In this document: positions 10,333 through 19,465 of the stretch, piece by piece
Numbering within the stretch: position 1 is the stretch's first letter
Layout: each line of letters begins with the position of its first letter
Source of the DNA: an uncultured Pleomorphomonas sp.
GTDB taxonomy: Bacteria > Pseudomonadota > Alphaproteobacteria > Rhizobiales > Pleomorphomonadaceae
Assembly: GCA_937868725.1 (NCBI GenBank)
Contig: CALMMQ010000044.1
Coordinates: 33,759 to 97,758 of the forward strand
Length of the DNA stretch: 64,000 bases
Direction: 5' to 3'
Made by a program: the position numbers and the translations under genes
The notes under the pieces: generated by a model
What the model was told of the DNA's origin: nothing
The model's input: only the letters and a program-made list of their open reading frames with translations
Database searches by the model: none

Positions 10333-10617
10333 ATGGCCGATGATCTCGTAACCCTGTCGATCAGCCGCGACGAGGCGGTGGTGCTGCAGGAGTGGCTGGC
10401 GCGCGTCGTCGACGACGAAAACGCCGAGGGCATTGCCGACACGCTCGAAGACGATGCCGAGGTGTGGGCCCTCGATGCCGTGCTGATCGTGCTCGAACAG
10501 GCGCTCGAGGAGCCGCTCGACCCCAACTTCGAGAAGATTCTCAAGGGGGCGCGCAAGCGCGTCCGCGACAAGGCAGGCCCGTGGCCGTGGGACGCGAACC
10601 CGACGGAGGACGCCTAG
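10333..10617 (+). CDS. Small acidic protein of unknown function, coupled to tam
   Basis: This 94-residue protein is rich in Asp and Glu, with no signal peptide or membrane segment. It reads as mostly helical (EAVVLQEWLARVVDDENAEGIADTL, about residues 14-38, is amphipathic). I do not recognise the family. It starts four bases after the tam stop with AGAGAGG upstream, so it is almost certainly expressed with tam. Its stop codon overlaps the first bases of repeat copy B. Confidence 0.7.
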   Translation: MADDLVTLSISRDEAVVLQEWLARVVDDENAEGIADTLEDDAEVWALDAVLIVLEQALEEPLDPNFEKILKGARKRVRDKAGPWPWDANPTEDA

Positions 10618-10725
10618 CGCTTTCCGACCTGAAGGTTCAGTCAGGTCGACAGGAAATCGCGCCAGGGTCAACGGCTTGAGCCGCTGCTTCTCGATCAGGT
10701 CGTTGCAACCTGATCGGCGGCTGCT
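10617..10725 (+). repeat. Dispersed structured 3' element, copy B
   Basis: Starts at the stop codon of the small acidic gene, in the same orientation. Stem 1 is CGACCTGA 10625-10632 with TCAGGTCG 10641-10648. The core contains GAAATCGCGCCAGGGTCAA (10653-10671). Stem 2 is ATCAGGT 10694-10700 with ACCTGAT 10708-10714. Just beyond it, 10725-10745 repeats the second half of the core (CTAGATTCAATATGTTG), as if a further copy had been truncated. Confidence 0.8.
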
Positions 10726-11076
10726 CTAGATTCAATATGTTGCTAGTGCACTTTTCGACGCCTTCACCCGCCGCGGGTTGTCCATAGCGTGGACCGAATG
10801 AATGCGTCAGTGCACTGGCCGTCGCTGCGGAAGTTGCGGCCGCATCCGTTGAACTACGATTGAAGCCTCAAACCGGCGCGCGTATCGTCAAACTTCTGGC
10901 GCGTACGTGATTATTCATACCACTCCCCGAACAGCTCCTGCCGGGCTGAACGGCGATTGGTCGTCTCGACAATCCGGTCGGAACGCGGGAGGGCGTTTCG
11001 GCGATCGGGGTTCGGGCGTTGGCGCCACAACTTTTATGGGGCGGGCCTCATGGCCGTTGTCCCTGGAGGGGTGTCG
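10726..11076. other. Intergenic region before the SDR gene
   Basis: About 350 bases with no supported gene. It holds the leftover repeat core at 10725-10745 and two copies of the palindrome AGTGCACT (10745-10752 and 10809-10816) that could be a paired binding site. No consensus promoter was identified. Confidence 0.5.
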
Positions 11077-11754
11077 ATGCCGACCATTCTGATTACCGGA
11101 GCGAGCCGCGGCATCGGCTTCGAGTTGGTGCGCCTGTGCCTGGAGCGCGGCTATCGCGTGCTGGCCACCCACCGGCCGGGACCGGAGGCGCCGCGACCGC
11201 TGGTCGATCTGGCCGCCGGCCATCCCGGCCGCATCCGCCTCATTCCCATCGATCTCACCAATCTCCCGGCGTTGGCCAACCTGTCGTCGCGGCTGGCCGA
11301 GCGCATCGACGTGCTGATCAACAGCGCCGGTGTCGTCGTCGACATGCGCTCGGAGGCCGACGGGTCGGGCCGGGTGTTCTACGAACATTCGCTGCGCGGC
11401 GGTTCGGTCAGCCCGTTGCGGGTGGTCGGAGCGGCGCTCAGCAACATGACGCGCGGGGCCAAGATCGCCACCATTTCAGCGGTGCTGGGCTACACCTCGA
11501 GCGCCGGCGACGAGCGGGCGCAGGCCGGTGTGCGCAACTCCGTCGACGAGATCATGCGTGGCCTCGCTACCGACCTCAAACCGCTCGGCATCGCCGTCGC
11601 CATCGTCCAGCCGGTGCCGCCACAGGCCGACGCCAGCCCGGCCAAGGCCGAGAAGCTGGCCGCCGCCGCGGCGAGCGGCGTGCTGGCCGTCATCGACCGG
11701 CTCGACCTCGCTCACAGCGGCGAGGTGTTCGTGCTCGACGAGAATGGCCGTTGA
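11077..11754 (+). CDS. Short-chain dehydrogenase/reductase-like protein with degenerate active site
   Basis: This 225-residue Rossmann protein begins MPTILITGASRGIGFEL with an intact TGxxxGIG cofactor loop (7-14), an INSAG motif (81-85, equivalent to NNAG), and a Ser in TISAVLGY (about 134). The catalytic YxxxK is missing: in the expected position the sequence reads Q149-x-x-x-R153. It may bind NAD(P) without normal SDR catalysis, or use other residues. The ATG at 11077 follows GGAGGGG. An in-frame ATG at 11050 is the alternative. It stands alone, with 108 bases before the next gene. Confidence 0.8.
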   Translation: MPTILITGASRGIGFELVRLCLERGYRVLATHRPGPEAPRPLVDLAAGHPGRIRLIPIDLTNLPALANLSSRLAERIDVLINSAGVVVDMRSEADGSGRVFYEHSLRGGSVSPLRVVGAALSNMTRGAKIATISAVLGYTSSAGDERAQAGVRNSVDEIMRGLATDLKPLGIAVAIVQPVPPQADASPAKAEKLAAAAASGVLAVIDRLDLAHSGEVFVLDENGR

Positions 11755-11862
11755 GTGGGCTGCCATTTGCCGGCTTGGCTAAAATTTGACGGGTTACCTG
11801 AACCGGTTCTCCAACTCTTGCCCGTAGCATGGCTTCAGTTGTCGGTGCGGTCAGGACAAATC

Positions 11863-12945
11863 ATGATCGAAACTAACCTCGTAGACTTCCGGAGCCTGGC
11901 GCTTGATCCTTCGCCGGCGCGCAAGAATGAGCTTCTGAAAGGCGTAGCTTCGCTGTTCGCGTTCACCTCGGAACGCTGCACGCTCGAGCAGATCGAGATA
12001 TACGACGACGTCATCGGTCGGCTGTCCGACATGGTGGAGATTGAGGCGCGCGTCTTCGCCGCCGAGAAGATCGCTTCCCTGCGCCGGGCGCCGGAGCGGA
12101 CGATTCGCAAGTTCGCCGCCGATGATGCGCTGGAAGTGGCCTCGCCCGTCCTGCGCAAGTCGCCGGTGCTCAACGATCATGATCTCGTGGCCATCGCCGA
12201 GAAGAAGGGCAACGGTCACCTGATGGCCATTGCCCAGCGCTCGGTGCTGTCGGAGCGGGTGACCGACGTGGTGGTCGGCCGCGGCGACAGCTCGGTGCGG
12301 CGGATGGTCGCCGGCAACCACGGCGCCCAGCTCGGCGAGAGGGCGCTGGCCCAGATCGTCCAGCAGGCGCTGTCCGATGCCCGCACCGCCGAGATTCTCG
12401 GCAATCGCCCCGATACGCCCGACACGGTCATCGCCCAGGTGATCGGCAAGGCCGTCGACAACGTGCGCGCCGCCTTCAGCGATGCCGACGCCCTGATGAT
12501 GGAAGAGAATCTGGCCGAGGCGGCCCGGCTCGCCGAAGCGCGCATGAGCAACGCCTATTGGCTCGGGCTCTACGACTTCGAGACGGCGTGGGAGAAGATC
12601 CTGCAGCAGGGCGGCCGCCGCATCGCCTCGGAAGCGCTGCTCTGCCAGTACGCCATCGAGGACCGTTTCGCCGATGTCGTCGCCACCTTCGCACTGCTGG
12701 CCGACCTCGACATCGAGGAGGCCAAGCACTGGCTGGTACGCATGGACACCGAACCGTTCATCGTCATGGCCAAGGCGCTCGGCATCCGCTTTGCCACCGT
12801 GCAGTCGATGCTGAAGGCCGGGCCGTGGAAGCATCGGCTCGACAACGACCAGCGCCTCGAAGCGCTGTCGCAGTTCCAGCAGATCGATCCGCGCGTCGCC
12901 CGGTCGCGCATCGCCGCCTCGCGCGGCGTCCGTCTCGCCGTCTGA
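11863..12945 (+). CDS. DUF2336 domain-containing protein
   Basis: This 360-residue protein is predicted to be all-helical, without signal peptide or membrane segment. The N-terminal two thirds look HEAT-like, with repeated short helices (RTIRKFAADDALEVASPVLR, LVAIAEKKGNGHLMAIAQRS and similar). DUF2336 proteins are common in Alphaproteobacteria with no settled function that I can cite. The ATG at 11863 is preceded by AGGACA. A clear Rho-independent terminator at 12974-13003 ends the unit, so it is monocistronic. Confidence 0.8.
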   Translation: MIETNLVDFRSLALDPSPARKNELLKGVASLFAFTSERCTLEQIEIYDDVIGRLSDMVEIEARVFAAEKIASLRRAPERTIRKFAADDALEVASPVLRKSPVLNDHDLVAIAEKKGNGHLMAIAQRSVLSERVTDVVVGRGDSSVRRMVAGNHGAQLGERALAQIVQQALSDARTAEILGNRPDTPDTVIAQVIGKAVDNVRAAFSDADALMMEENLAEAARLAEARMSNAYWLGLYDFETAWEKILQQGGRRIASEALLCQYAIEDRFADVVATFALLADLDIEEAKHWLVRMDTEPFIVMAKALGIRFATVQSMLKAGPWKHRLDNDQRLEALSQFQQIDPRVARSRIAASRGVRLAV

Positions 12946-12973
12946 CGACCGGGTTCATTTTCCCAGTGATCAG

Positions 12974-13003
12974 CGCCCGCGCCCGCCGCGGGCGTTTTCT
13001 TTT
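12974..13003 (+). terminator. Rho-independent terminator of the DUF2336 gene
   Basis: CGCCCGCG (12974-12981) pairs with CGCGGGCG (12987-12994) across a 5-base loop and is followed by TTTTCTTTT (12995-13003). It lies 29 bases after the stop codon. Confidence 0.9.
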
Positions 13004-13039
13004 GCATCAAGCGCTTGCATCTGTTTTCGATGTGACATA

Positions 13040-13057
13040 AACATATCTTTATATGTT
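13040..13057. promoter_or_regulatory. Candidate operator of the ArsR-type methionine regulator
   Basis: A perfect 7-4-7 inverted repeat: AACATAT (13040-13046), CTTT, ATATGTT (13051-13057), 40 bases before the regulator start. SahR-type regulators in Proteobacteria are known to bind AT-rich palindromes in front of methionine genes. I recall the general form only, so the match to their consensus is not verified. Confidence 0.65.
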
Positions 13058-13096
13058 GTGTTTCGCTTGCCGGGCGATCGGCGGGCCGCAGAGGGC

Positions 13097-14080
13097 ATGG
13101 ATATGGTGGTTGGCGAAACGAGCTTCGAGGAGGCAGTGGTCGCCCTGCGCAGCATCGGCGAGCCGACGCGTCTCAGGATTCTGGCGCTGCTGGCGCTGAG
13201 CGAAGCGACGGTGAAGGACCTGACCGAGATTCTCGCCCAGAGCCAGCCGCGCGTGTCGCGCCATCTCAAGCTGCTCACCGAAGCGCGGCTGGTGGAGCGT
13301 CTGCCGGAAGGAGCCTGGGCCTACTACCGGCTGGCTGATGGCGGCTGTGGCCGGGCCATGGTCGAGGCGGTGCTGGCCCAACTGATAGCTGGCGATCCGA
13401 CCATCGAATCCGACCGGCGTCGCCTCGCCGCCATCAAGGAGGCGCACGCCGCCATCGCTCAGCGCTATTTCGCCGAAAACGCCGCGTCCTGGGATCGACT
13501 GCGTACCTTGCACGTCGCCGAAGGCGCCGTCGAGACGGCGATCCGCGAGCTGGCCGGCAACCGGCCCATCCACAGTTTTCTCGACGTCGGCACCGGCACC
13601 GGCCGCATGCTGACGCTGTTCGCCGATCTCTACAGCCGGGGCGTCGGCATCGACATGAGCCACGACATGCTGTCGGTGGCCCGCGCCAATCTCGCCGCCG
13701 CCCACGTCGATCACGCCCACGTTCGCCAGGGCGACGTGACGGCGCTGGCCGCCGGCGCCAGCTTCGACATGGTGGTCATCCACCAGGTGCTGCACTACCT
13801 CGACGATCCGGCGCGGGCGCTCAAGGAAGCGGCCGGCACGCTGGTGCCGGGTGGCCGGCTGCTGATCGTCGATTTTGCGCCGCACGCCCACGAGTTCCTG
13901 CGCAGCGACCACGCCCACCGCCGCCTCGGCTTCTCCCACGAGCAGATGCGGGGCTGGATCGAGGCCGCCGGGCTCGAATTGACGCTGGTGCGCGATCTGC
14001 CGCCCGATGAGCCCGACGGTTTGACGGTGTCGCTGTTCCTGGCCACCGACCGGCGACTGGAAATCGCCAGCGCCGCCTGA
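13097..14080 (+). CDS. ArsR-family regulator fused to a SAM-dependent methyltransferase domain (SahR-like)
   Basis: This 327-residue protein has an N-terminal ArsR winged helix (residues about 5-85; core EPTRLRILALLALSEATVKDL and SQPRVSRHLKLL) fused to a class I methyltransferase domain (SFLDVGTGTGRMLTLF near 160-175, then QVLHYLDDP). This is the architecture of SahR, which senses S-adenosylhomocysteine and represses methionine-cycle genes. It sits 85 bases upstream of metF and metH on the same strand, supporting that role. A perfect inverted repeat lies just upstream, suggesting autoregulation. Start is uncertain between ATG 13097 and ATG 13103. The gene may regulate only and not methylate. 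Confidence 0.85.
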   Translation: MDMVVGETSFEEAVVALRSIGEPTRLRILALLALSEATVKDLTEILAQSQPRVSRHLKLLTEARLVERLPEGAWAYYRLADGGCGRAMVEAVLAQLIAGDPTIESDRRRLAAIKEAHAAIAQRYFAENAASWDRLRTLHVAEGAVETAIRELAGNRPIHSFLDVGTGTGRMLTLFADLYSRGVGIDMSHDMLSVARANLAAAHVDHAHVRQGDVTALAAGASFDMVVIHQVLHYLDDPARALKEAAGTLVPGGRLLIVDFAPHAHEFLRSDHAHRRLGFSHEQMRGWIEAAGLELTLVRDLPPDEPDGLTVSLFLATDRRLEIASAA

Positions 14081-14165
14081 CGAAACTCCGAAATCAAATG
14101 CTTGCGCGTCCGCTTTGCGATTATGCTGCCATCAGCCGATCGACGGACGCCAGAGGACAGGAAAG

Positions 14166-15056
14166 ATGCGTTTCAGCCACAATCTCGGCGCTCTTGATCT
14201 CCGCGTTTCCTTCGAGTTCTTCCCGCCCAAGACGGAGAAGATGGAAGACGCGCTATGGATGGCCATCAAGCGGTTGGCGCCGCTCGCCCCGCGCTTCGTC
14301 TCGGTAACCTACGGCGCCGGTGGCACGACGCGCGAGCGCACCCACGCCACCGTGGCCCGCATCGTGCGCGAGACCGACCTCAAGCCGGCCGCCCACCTCA
14401 CCTGCGTCGGCGCCTCGCGGGCCGAGATCGACGAGGTGGTGCGCGGCTACTGGGACGCGGGCGTGCGCCATATCGTCGCCCTGCGCGGCGATCCGGCCGG
14501 CGGCGTCGGCGCCCGCTATACGCCGCATCCGGACGGCTACGCGTCGACACCCGATCTCATCGCCGGCATCAAGGCGATCGGCGATTTCGAGATTTCCGTC
14601 TCGGCCTATCCGGAAAAGCATCCGGAAAGCCCGGACCTGCACTCCGACATCGCCATCCTGAAGCGCAAGGTCGAGGCCGGCGCCAGCCGGGCCATCACCC
14701 AGTTCTTTTTCGACAACGACCTGTTCGAACGTTACGTCGAGCGGGTCCGGGCGGCCGGCATCCACGTGCCGATCGTGCCCGGCATCGTGCCGGTGGTGAA
14801 TTTCGAGAACACGGCGACCTTTGCCAAGAAGGCCGGCGCTTCGGTGCCGGACTGGTTGGCCCGCCGCTTCGAGGGACTGGAAGACGACGCGGCGACGCGT
14901 CAGCTGGTGGCCGCCGCCGTCTGCGCCGAGCAGGTGATGGACCTCATCGACCGCGGCTATCGCGACTTCCACTTCTACACCATGAACCGCGCCGATCTCG
15001 TCTATGCCATCTGCCACATGATGGGCCTCCGGGCCAAGCCGGCAACCACGCTCTGA
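14166..15056 (+). CDS. metF: Methylenetetrahydrofolate reductase
   Basis: This 296-residue FAD enzyme makes 5-methyl-THF for methionine synthase. It shows the conserved [12 protein letters not shown] start (including the catalytic Glu of FEFF), [14 protein letters not shown], the [13 protein letters not shown] motif, ALRGDPAGG and the TQFFFDND segment. Length matches bacterial MetF. The ATG at 14166 follows AGGACAGG. A longer frame from 14115 has no ribosome-binding site. It is followed 23 bases later by the homocysteine-binding half of methionine synthase, so substrate supply and use are co-transcribed. Confidence 0.95.
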   Translation: MRFSHNLGALDLRVSFEFFPPKTEKMEDALWMAIKRLAPLAPRFVSVTYGAGGTTRERTHATVARIVRETDLKPAAHLTCVGASRAEIDEVVRGYWDAGVRHIVALRGDPAGGVGARYTPHPDGYASTPDLIAGIKAIGDFEISVSAYPEKHPESPDLHSDIAILKRKVEAGASRAITQFFFDNDLFERYVERVRAAGIHVPIVPGIVPVVNFENTATFAKKAGASVPDWLARRFEGLEDDAATRQLVAAAVCAEQVMDLIDRGYRDFHFYTMNRADLVYAICHMMGLRAKPATTL

Positions 15057-15079
15057 CGCTGCGACAAAGGAGGCCGCCG

Positions 15080-16147
15080 ATGACCACCGTCTCTTCCACC
15101 GAGGCCCGCCTCAGGGCGCTGGCTGCCAGCCGCATTCTGGTGATCGACGGCGCCATGGGCACTATGATCCAGCGGCATAAGCTCACCGAGGCCGACTTCC
15201 GCGGCGAGCGCTTCAAGGACTGGCCGCGCGACCTCAAGGGCAACAACGACCTGCTGTCGATCACCCGGCCGGATGTCATCCGCTCCATCCACATGGCCTA
15301 CCTCGAAGCTGGCGCCGACATCGTCGAGACCAACACCTTCTCCTCGACCACCGTTGCCCAGGCCGACTATGGCATGGAGGCGCTGGCCTACGAACTCAAC
15401 CGCGACAGCGCCCGCATCGCCCGTTCGGCCTGCGACGAGGTGACGGCCCGCGATCCGTCGCGGCCGCGCTTCGTGGCCGGCGCCATCGGCCCCACCAACC
15501 GCACGGCGTCGATTTCGCCCGACGTCAACAATCCCGGCTTCCGCGCCGTTACCTTCGATGACCTGCGGGTCGCCTACGGCGAGGCGGTGCGCGGACTGAT
15601 CGATGGCGGCGCCGACCTCATCCTGATCGAGACGGTGTTCGACACGCTCAACGCCAAGGCGGCGCTGTTCGCCGCCGCCGAGGTGTTCGAGGAGAAGGGC
15701 GTGCGGCTGCCGGTGTCGGTGTCGGGTACCATCACCGACCTTTCCGGCCGGACGCTGTCGGGCCAGACGGCCGAGGCCTTCTGGTATTCGGTGCGGCACG
15801 GCGAACTGTTGTCGATCGGTCTCAACTGCGCCCTCGGCGCCCGCGAGATGCGCGCTCACGTCGCCGACATCGCCAAGGTGGCCGACACGCTGGTGATGGC
15901 CTATCCCAACGCCGGCCTGCCCAATGAGTTCGGCGAATACGACGAGAGCCCGGAGGCGATGGCCAGGCTGGTCGGCGAGTTTGCCGGCGCCGGCCTCGTC
16001 AACATCGTCGGCGGCTGCTGCGGCACCACGCCGGACCACATCCGGGCCATCGCCGCGGCGGTGGCCGGCATTGCGCCGCGCGTGCCGCCAAAGCTCGAAC
16101 CGGTTCTCAGACTTTCCGGCCTCGAGCCGGCGGTCATTGGCGCCTGA
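15080..16147 (+). CDS. metH: Methionine synthase, homocysteine-binding subunit (split MetH, N-terminal part)
   Basis: This 355-residue protein corresponds to the first module of cobalamin-dependent MetH. It has the DGAMGTMIQ start motif, the [11 protein letters not shown] barrel segment, and the three zinc-ligand cysteines: C250 in GLNCALG, and C313 and C314 in [10 protein letters not shown]. It ends with a proper stop exactly where the single-chain enzyme would run into the folate domain. The other modules are encoded by the next gene after 28 bases. The ribosome-binding site AAAGGAGG (15067-15074) is near perfect. Together the two polypeptides total 1247 residues, close to E. coli MetH (1227). 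A split of this kind is known in other Alphaproteobacteria. Confidence 0.92.
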   Translation: MTTVSSTEARLRALAASRILVIDGAMGTMIQRHKLTEADFRGERFKDWPRDLKGNNDLLSITRPDVIRSIHMAYLEAGADIVETNTFSSTTVAQADYGMEALAYELNRDSARIARSACDEVTARDPSRPRFVAGAIGPTNRTASISPDVNNPGFRAVTFDDLRVAYGEAVRGLIDGGADLILIETVFDTLNAKAALFAAAEVFEEKGVRLPVSVSGTITDLSGRTLSGQTAEAFWYSVRHGELLSIGLNCALGAREMRAHVADIAKVADTLVMAYPNAGLPNEFGEYDESPEAMARLVGEFAGAGLVNIVGGCCGTTPDHIRAIAAAVAGIAPRVPPKLEPVLRLSGLEPAVIGA

Positions 16148-16175
16148 CATTGACTTGATGGGGAAAGACTTTCCG

Positions 16176-18854
16176 ATGACCTCGACCTCAAGCGGTTTTG
16201 CCAATTTCGTCATGGTCGGCGAGCGCACCAACGTCACGGGATCGGCGCGTTTTCGCAAGCTGATCCGCGAGGGCGAGTACGCCGCCGCCCTCGATGTTGC
16301 CCGCAACCAGGTGGAGGGCGGGGCGACGGTCATAGATGTCAACATGGACGAGGGCCTGCTCGACAGCGAACAGGCCATGGTCACCTTCCTCAACCTGATG
16401 GCGGCCGAGCCAGACATCGCCAGCGTGCCGGTGATGGTCGACAGTTCCAAGTGGACGGTGATCGAGGCTGGCCTCAAGTGCCTGCAGGGCAAGGGCATCG
16501 TCAACTCGATCTCGCTCAAGGAGGGCCAGGAGGCCTTCGTCCACCACGCCAGGCTGGTGCGCCGCTATGGCGCCGCCGTGGTGGTGATGGCCTTCGACGA
16601 GACCGGCCAGGCCGATACCTATCAGCGCAAGATCGGCATTTGCCAGCGCTGCTATCGCATCCTGACCGAGGAGGTGGGCTACCCGCCGGAAGATATCATC
16701 TTCGATCCCAATATTTTCGCGGTGGCCACCGGCATCGAGGAACACAACAATTACGGCGTCGACTTCATCGAGGCGACGGCCTGGATCCGCCAGAACCTCA
16801 AGGGCGCCCACGTGTCGGGCGGCGTTTCCAACCTCAGCTTCTCGTTCCGCGGCAATGAGCCGGTGCGCGAGGCCATGCACACCGTGTTCCTCTACCACGC
16901 CATCCGCGCCGGCATGGACTTCGGCATCGTCAACGCCGGCCAGCTCGGCGTCTACGACGAACTCGATCCGGTGCTGCGCGAGCTCTGCGAGGACGTGGTG
17001 CTCAACCGCCGGCCGGACGCCACCGAGCGGCTGGTCGACGCGGCGCCGCGCTACAAGGGCGACGGCGCCAAGGAGCGGGTGGTCGATCTCGCCTGGCGGC
17101 AGTGGCCGGTGGAAAAGCGACTCGAACACGCACTGGTGCACGGCATCACCGAGTTCATCGAGACCGATACGGAAGAGGCGCGCCTTGCCGCGGCCCGGCC
17201 GCTGTACGTCATCGAGGGGCCGCTGATGGCTGGCATGAACGTTGTTGGCGACCTGTTCGGCGCTGGCAAGATGTTTCTGCCGCAGGTGGTCAAGTCGGCG
17301 CGCGTCATGAAGCAGGCGGTGGCCTGGCTGATGCCGTTCATGGAGAAGGAAAAGGCGGAGCTGGGGATTACCGAGGACTCCTCGGCCGGCACGGTGCTGA
17401 TGGCGACGGTGAAGGGCGACGTGCACGACATCGGCAAGAACATTGTCGGCGTCGTGCTGGCCTGCAACAACTTCAAGGTCGTCGACCTTGGCGTCATGGT
17501 GCCGGCGCAGAAGATTCTCGACGCGGCGCGCGAGGTGAAGGCCGACATCATCGGGCTTTCCGGCCTGATCACGCCGTCGCTCGACGAGATGTGCCACGTG
17601 GCCGGCGAGATGGAGCGCCAGGGCTTCGACATTCCGCTCATGATCGGCGGCGCCACCACCAGCCGCGTCCACACGGCGGTGAAGATCCATCCCAACTATC
17701 GGGCCGGCCAGGCGGTGTACGTCACCGACGCCAGTCGGGCCGTCGGCGTCGCCTCGTCGCTGCTGGGCGACAAGCGCGTCACCTATATCGACGACGTGCG
17801 GCAGGAGTACGCCAACATCGCCGAGGCGCACGCCCGCGGTCGCGAGGAAAAGCGCCGGCTGTCGCTGGCCGACGCCCGTGCCAACCGCTTCCGCATCGAC
17901 TGGACCGGCTACACGCCGCCCAAGCCAACCTTCACCGGCGTGCGGGTGTTTGTCGACTACGACCTTGCCGAACTGGTGCCCTATATCGACTGGACGCCGT
18001 TCTTCTCGACCTGGGAAATGCGCGGCGCCTTCCCGGCCATCCTCGACGACGACCTCTACGGCCCGGCCGCCCGTTCGCTTTATGACGACGCCCGCGCCAT
18101 GCTGGCCAAGATGGTGGCCGAGAAGTGGTTGAGCGCCCGGGCCGTGGTCGGTTTCTGGCCGGCCAATGCCGTTGGCGACGACATCGCGCTCTACGCCGAC
18201 GAGGGACGGGACACCTCGCTCGCTACCCTGCACGGTCTGCGCCAGCAGATGGCGCGCGGCAGCGCCCGGGCCAACTTCTGCGTCGCCGACTTCGTGGCGC
18301 CGCGCGACAGCGGCCTTGCCGACTACGTCGGCGCCTTCGCCGTCTGCACCGGGTTCGGCGAGGAGGCGGTGGCCCGCCGCTTTGCCGAGGCCAACGACGA
18401 CTATTCCAAGATCCTGAGCCAGGCCCTGGCCGATCGCCTCGCCGAAGCGTTTGCCGAGCGGCTGCACGAGCGGGTGCGGCGCGAGTTCTGGGCCTATGCT
18501 CCGGACGAGGCGCTCGACAACACCGGATTGATCGCCGAGGCTTATCGCGGCATCCGGCCGGCACCGGGCTATCCGGCCCAGCCGGACCACACCGAGAAGG
18601 GCACGCTGTTCTCGCTGCTGGGCGCCACCGAGCGGGTCGGCATCGAGCTGACCGAGTCCTATGCCATGTGGCCGGGGGCGGCGGTGTCGGGCGTCTATTT
18701 CTCTCACCCCGACAGCCAGTACTTTGGCGTCGGCAAGATCGATCGCGATCAGGTGGCCGACTACGCGGCGCGCAAGGCCATGACGGTGGCCGAGGTTGAA
18801 CGCTGGCTGGCGCCGGTGCTCAACTACGATCCGGCCCTCAAGGCGGCCGGCTGA
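16176..18854 (+). CDS. metH: Methionine synthase, folate/cobalamin/reactivation subunit (split MetH, C-terminal part)
   Basis: This 892-residue protein carries the other MetH modules in order: pterin-binding barrel ([13 protein letters not shown] near the start; [29 protein letters not shown]), cobalamin cap ([20 protein letters not shown]), B12-binding Rossmann domain with the DVHDIGKN lower-ligand motif (His417) and GLSGLITPS, and a C-terminal AdoMet reactivation domain with RPAPGYP (794-800). I prefer ATG 16176, with GGGAAAG upstream. ATG 16158 would add six residues. Both reading frames are clean and separated by their own start and ribosome-binding site, so this is a genuine two-gene enzyme. 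Its TGA directly abuts the stop of the convergent globin gene. Confidence 0.93.
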   Translation: MTSTSSGFANFVMVGERTNVTGSARFRKLIREGEYAAALDVARNQVEGGATVIDVNMDEGLLDSEQAMVTFLNLMAAEPDIASVPVMVDSSKWTVIEAGLKCLQGKGIVNSISLKEGQEAFVHHARLVRRYGAAVVVMAFDETGQADTYQRKIGICQRCYRILTEEVGYPPEDIIFDPNIFAVATGIEEHNNYGVDFIEATAWIRQNLKGAHVSGGVSNLSFSFRGNEPVREAMHTVFLYHAIRAGMDFGIVNAGQLGVYDELDPVLRELCEDVVLNRRPDATERLVDAAPRYKGDGAKERVVDLAWRQWPVEKRLEHALVHGITEFIETDTEEARLAAARPLYVIEGPLMAGMNVVGDLFGAGKMFLPQVVKSARVMKQAVAWLMPFMEKEKAELGITEDSSAGTVLMATVKGDVHDIGKNIVGVVLACNNFKVVDLGVMVPAQKILDAAREVKADIIGLSGLITPSLDEMCHVAGEMERQGFDIPLMIGGATTSRVHTAVKIHPNYRAGQAVYVTDASRAVGVASSLLGDKRVTYIDDVRQEYANIAEAHARGREEKRRLSLADARANRFRIDWTGYTPPKPTFTGVRVFVDYDLAELVPYIDWTPFFSTWEMRGAFPAILDDDLYGPAARSLYDDARAMLAKMVAEKWLSARAVVGFWPANAVGDDIALYADEGRDTSLATLHGLRQQMARGSARANFCVADFVAPRDSGLADYVGAFAVCTGFGEEAVARRFAEANDDYSKILSQALADRLAEAFAERLHERVRREFWAYAPDEALDNTGLIAEAYRGIRPAPGYPAQPDHTEKGTLFSLLGATERVGIELTESYAMWPGAAVSGVYFSHPDSQYFGVGKIDRDQVADYAARKAMTVAEVERWLAPVLNYDPALKAAG

Positions 18855-19286
18855 TCAGGCCCGGATCATCTCGAGGCCGAGGCTGTCGCGGCCCTTGTGC
18901 AGCGAGCGGGCGAGGCGGAAGGAATGGGCGATGCGCTCGGCCATGGCGATGACGCCGGCGGCGTCATCGGCCGCGAAGGCGTTGCGGGCGGCGGTGGCGA
19001 ACAGCGTCAGCCAGCGCTGGAAATGACCGTCGTCGAGGTCGTCGAGGCGCAGGTGCGGAGCAAGCGGCCGGCCGTCGTAACGGCCGGAGCGCAACAGTGT
19101 CGACGACCAGAAGGCGCACATCTTGTCGAGATGGGCCGGCCAGGCGTCGGCGGCAACTTCACGGCCGAAGATCGGCGCCAGCAGGTCGTCCTGCATGGCC
19201 TTGCCATAGAAGTCGTGCACCAGGGTGTGGATCGACGCCTCGTCGATGGAGCCCATGGCGATGCCGTCGCCCGTCTTGTCGGTCAT
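18855..19286 (-). CDS. Group III truncated hemoglobin
   Basis: This 143-residue protein resembles group III (P-type) truncated globins: IHTLVHDFYGKAMQDDLLAPIF at the N-terminal helices, HLDKMCAFWSSTLL with the proximal region, and a C-terminal FATAARNAFAADD helix. These bind heme and are linked to oxygen, NO or peroxide chemistry, with the exact role unsettled. I prefer ATG 19286. A TTG at 19322 is an in-frame alternative. Its stop codon is immediately next to that of convergent metH, leaving no room for separate terminators. Upstream lies repeat copy C and then opgD on the same strand. Confidence 0.82.
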   Translation of the reverse strand: MTDKTGDGIAMGSIDEASIHTLVHDFYGKAMQDDLLAPIFGREVAADAWPAHLDKMCAFWSSTLLRSGRYDGRPLAPHLRLDDLDDGHFQRWLTLFATAARNAFAADDAAGVIAMAERIAHSFRLARSLHKGRDSLGLEMIRA

Positions 19287-19350
19287 TGATCTGTCCGCAA
19301 TGTTGAAACCGGACTTCAGCAATAGCCGAAGTCCGGGGCGGGATCCATGG

Positions 19351-19455
19351 GCACCCGCCGATCAGCTGAAGCGGCCTGATCGAAAAGCAGGGCATCAAGC
19401 TATTGAATCTGGCGGGATTTCTCCCGGCCTAACGGTGTCGTCAGGCCGGAAGGCG
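19351..19455 (-). repeat. Dispersed structured 3' element, copy C
   Basis: On the minus strand it starts about 10 bases after the opgD stop. Stem 1 is AGGCCGG (plus 19443-19449) with CCGGCCT (19424-19430). The core, read on the minus strand, contains GAAATCCCGCCAGATTCAAT. Stem 2 pairs ATCAG (19361-19365) with CTGAT (19376-19380). Stem-1 bases differ from copies A and B in paired positions, so the pairing is kept. Confidence 0.8.
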
Positions 19456-19465
19456 TCCATGGGCG

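Noticed and set aside
16140..16180. A frameshift or sequencing error splitting metH
   Set aside because: Both halves end and begin at a natural module boundary, and the second gene has its own ribosome-binding site and ATG. A true two-gene enzyme is simpler.
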